64,000 nucleotides of DNA from NCBI GenBank assembly GCA_902530325.1, contig CACAAB010000002.1, positions 24,528 through 88,527 on the forward strand, read 5' to 3'. The translations under genes and the position numbers were made by a program. The notes under the pieces were generated by a model. That model saw only the letters and a list, made by a program, of their open reading frames with translations, did no database searches and was not told the DNA's origin. Below are positions 62,391 through 64,000 of the stretch, piece by piece (positions within the stretch are counted from its first letter, which is position 1; every line of letters starts with the position of its first letter). Source of the stretch: an uncultured SAR116 cluster alpha proteobacterium (GTDB lineage: Bacteria; Pseudomonadota; Alphaproteobacteria; Puniceispirillales; Marisalimonadaceae).

Positions 62391-64000
62391 CATTTTTGAT
62401 TTTTTGTTCTTAACTCTAATTTTTTTGGATCTTTTATTATTTTTTTTATACTTGCTTAGTTTAGAAGTATCACTCCCAGGCTTGGTTCTTTTTTCTATTT
62501 TTTTCCACCTATCAGATTTTCTTTTACCTTTGAAATCAATATTTTTAGGTTTATTCAATCCCTCTTCGTCTTTATTTTTTAAAAATAATTTTGAACTTCT
62601 ACTTTTTTTAATTTGTGAAGGTTGAGATGTTGCTCTATCAAGTTTTGGCGGATTTTTTAATAATTTTACCATAATATGTCGTTCTATTGGCTTTTTATCA
62701 TTTACAAACTTAAGCAATGAATTAGAGGTTTGTTCTGAAATTTCAACATAAGTAACTTTTGTTTGTATTTTAATAGAACCAATATCTCTTTTGGAAAGAT
62801 TTCCAGCTTTACAGAGCATTGCTACTAACCATCTTGGTTCAGCTGTATCATCTCGCCCAACCGATAGCTCAAACCATACACTTTTAGTAAAAGAAGAATT
62901 TTGTGAGTTTTTATCTCTTTTATCGGAAGGATTTTTTAAATCTTCTGGAACAGACAAATCCTTGCTAACTAGTCTGTAGTAGGCAACCGCAAGCTGATTA
63001 ATTGTTTTTTTTGAAATTAACTCGTCTACAAAACCTTGCTCTTCTGCTTCTATTGGATCTTCAAAAATTTTATTTTCTAGAATTCTTTTTTTATCTTCGA
63101 TTAAAATTTCTTCTCTAGTTGGAGGCAAAGTCCAATAAGGCTTTATATTTGCTTGACCAAATAAACGTTCAGCCGTTCTATTTCTATTTTGAGGTACAAG
63201 AATTACACAAACACCTTTTCTTCCAGCTCTTCCTGTTCTTCCACTTCTATGAAGTAATGTATCTGACGTTCTTGGTATATCCGCATGAATGACTAAATCA
63301 AGATTTGGTAAATCCAGTCCCCTAGCTGCTACATCTGTAGCAACACACACCCTTGCTTTTGAAGATCTCATTGCTTGTAAAGCCATATTTCTTTCGTTTT
63401 GGCTTAATTCACCTGAAAGAGGTACTGCAGAAATACCTCTGTTTGTTAAACGACTAGTCATATGATTTACAGCCATTCTAGTAGCACAAAAAATTATAGA
63501 ATTTGTAGCTTCGTAATATCGAAGGGTATTAATAATAGCATTTTCTTGATCACTTGATACAATTTTGAATGCTTTATATTCAATATCAACATGTTGTGCA
63601 TTAGATTTACCAACAGTTATTCTAACAGCATCTTTTTGATAATCTTTTGCAAGTTTAGCAATGGTTTTTGGAACAGTTGCTGAAAACATTAAAGTTTGTT
63701 TTTCTTCAGGAGTGGTATCCAAAATAGCTTCTAAATCTTCTTTGAAACCCATGTCTAACATCTCATCAGCTTCGTCAAGAACAACAGTTTTAATGTCCTG
63801 TAGTTTTAATTTTTGACCTTCTATATGATCTCTTAATCTCCCAGGAGTGCCTACAACAATGTTAGGCTTCATCTCTAAGTTTCTTTTTTCAGCACGTATA
63901 TCCATTCCTCCAACACAAGAAATAATCTTTGCATCACAACTTTCCAGGAACCAAGTTAATTCATTTTTAACTTGCAGAGCTAATTCTCGAGTAGGAACAA
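62382..64000 (-). CDS. DEAD-box ATP-dependent RNA helicase (DeaD/CsdA type), 5' part beyond window
   Basis: At least 539 residues; the frame stays open to the right edge, where motif Ia (PTRELA) and a GG motif (CVGGMDIR) appear, so motifs Q and I lie beyond. Motif II is VLDEADEMLDMGF, III is SAT, V is VATDVAARGLD and VI is HRSGRTGRAGRKG. Residues in the last third hold a DbpA-type RNA-binding domain (KRDIGSIKIQTKVTYVEI), followed by a Lys/Arg-rich tail of about 75 residues (KKSRSSKLF to KNKKSKMSD). It probably works in cold-shock or ribosome assembly. An ATG at 63905 is internal, not the start. Confidence 0.93.
   Translation of the reverse strand, partial: VPTRELALQVKNELTWFLESCDAKIISCVGGMDIRAEKRNLEMKPNIVVGTPGRLRDHIEGQKLKLQDIKTVVLDEADEMLDMGFKEDLEAILDTTPEEKQTLMFSATVPKTIAKLAKDYQKDAVRITVGKSNAQHVDIEYKAFKIVSSDQENAIINTLRYYEATNSIIFCATRMAVNHMTSRLTNRGISAVPLSGELSQNERNMALQAMRSSKARVCVATDVAARGLDLPNLDLVIHADIPRTSDTLLHRSGRTGRAGRKGVCVILVPQNRNRTAERLFGQANIKPYWTLPPTREEILIEDKKRILENKIFEDPIEAEEQGFVDELISKKTINQLAVAYYRLVSKDLSVPEDLKNPSDKRDKNSQNSSFTKSVWFELSVGRDDTAEPRWLVAMLCKAGNLSKRDIGSIKIQTKVTYVEISEQTSNSLLKFVNDKKPIERHIMVKLLKNPPKLDRATSQPSQIKKSRSSKLFLKNKDEEGLNKPKNIDFKGKRKSDRWKKIEKRTKPGSDTSKLSKYKKNNKRSKKIRVKNKKSKMSD

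Noticed and set aside
1..64000. CRISPR arrays, tRNA or rRNA genes, insertion sequences, prophage
   Set aside because: No regular repeats, no cloverleaf-like or ribosomal sequence and no transposase, integrase or phage proteins were seen; no gap exceeds 300 bp.

Overview
The window is AT-rich, gene-dense chromosomal DNA (about 57 protein genes, short intergenic gaps, many convergent genes that overlap by a few bases, frequent TTG starts). The gene families suggest a streamlined marine alphaproteobacterium with low GC: a septation protein YciB/IspZ, a Caulobacter-type XylD dehydratase, DUF3833 and chalcone-isomerase-like envelope proteins, and many sugar-acid, acyl-CoA and dioxygenase genes. 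This placement (SAR11-like or AEGEAN-169/HIMB59-like) is inference. No rRNA, tRNA, CRISPR array, transposase or phage gene was seen.

Layout. 0-1.3 kb: end of an FtsX-type ABC permease and a DUF3299 periplasmic protein. 1.3-10.5 kb: acyl-CoA metabolism (thiolase-like protein, DUF35 partner, ADP-forming acyl-CoA synthetase, FadJ-like fusion, nitronate monooxygenase) with an MFS transporter and a CurA-like reductase. 10.6-13.5 kb: PhyH dioxygenase, tyrosine phosphatase and a COG4091 oxidoreductase. 13.5-16.8 kb: reverse operon otnC-otnI-aldo/keto reductase-lactonase-like hydrolase. 17-22 kb: a short-chain dehydrogenase, a gap with three hairpins, a LysE exporter and a tandem pair of FAD-linked 2-hydroxyacid dehydrogenases. 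22-32.3 kb: sugar-acid hub (kdgK, hydroxyacid dehydrogenase, ltnD, xylD-like, UxaA dehydratase, SDR, FAH hydrolase, thiol-dioxygenase-like cupin, eda, denD). 32.4-36 kb: a fused 5-oxoprolinase/hydantoinase. 36-38.5 kb: GntR regulator, operator and quiC. 38.5-52.7 kb: adenylate cyclase, glutaryl-CoA dehydrogenase, TauD-type dioxygenase, amidohydrolase, enolase-superfamily enzyme, hydrolases and envelope proteins. 52.7-56.6 kb: zwf-pgl-edd operon. 56.7-62.4 kb: a YihU-like sulfolactaldehyde-type reductase, then a divergon with a split ComD/ComE-like TPP decarboxylase, a Gfo/Idh dehydrogenase, two SDRs with degenerate active sites and a DMT exporter. 62.4 kb to the end: a DEAD-box RNA helicase that runs off the window.

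How the genes fit together. A full Entner-Doudoroff route is encoded (zwf, pgl, edd here as one operon, eda 22 kb away, kdgK for 2-keto-3-deoxygluconate). A non-phosphorylative route for pentonates or deoxyhexonates is suggested by XylD- and UxaA-type dehydratases followed by a C4-oxidising SDR and a diketo-acid hydrolase, which would give pyruvate plus glycolate or lactate; the paired FAD dehydrogenases could oxidise the latter. A four-carbon acid-sugar route (LtnD, DenD, OtnI, OtnC) is present but its DUF1537 kinase OtnK is not in the window.

The strongest candidate for something undescribed is the 56.7-62.4 kb region. It combines a reductase carrying the PVGR sulfonate-type signature with a sulfopyruvate-decarboxylase-like pair, but lacks the usual partners (xsc, pta, hpsN, pepM), which points to an unassigned C3 sulfonate, phosphonate or related 2-oxo-acid pathway.
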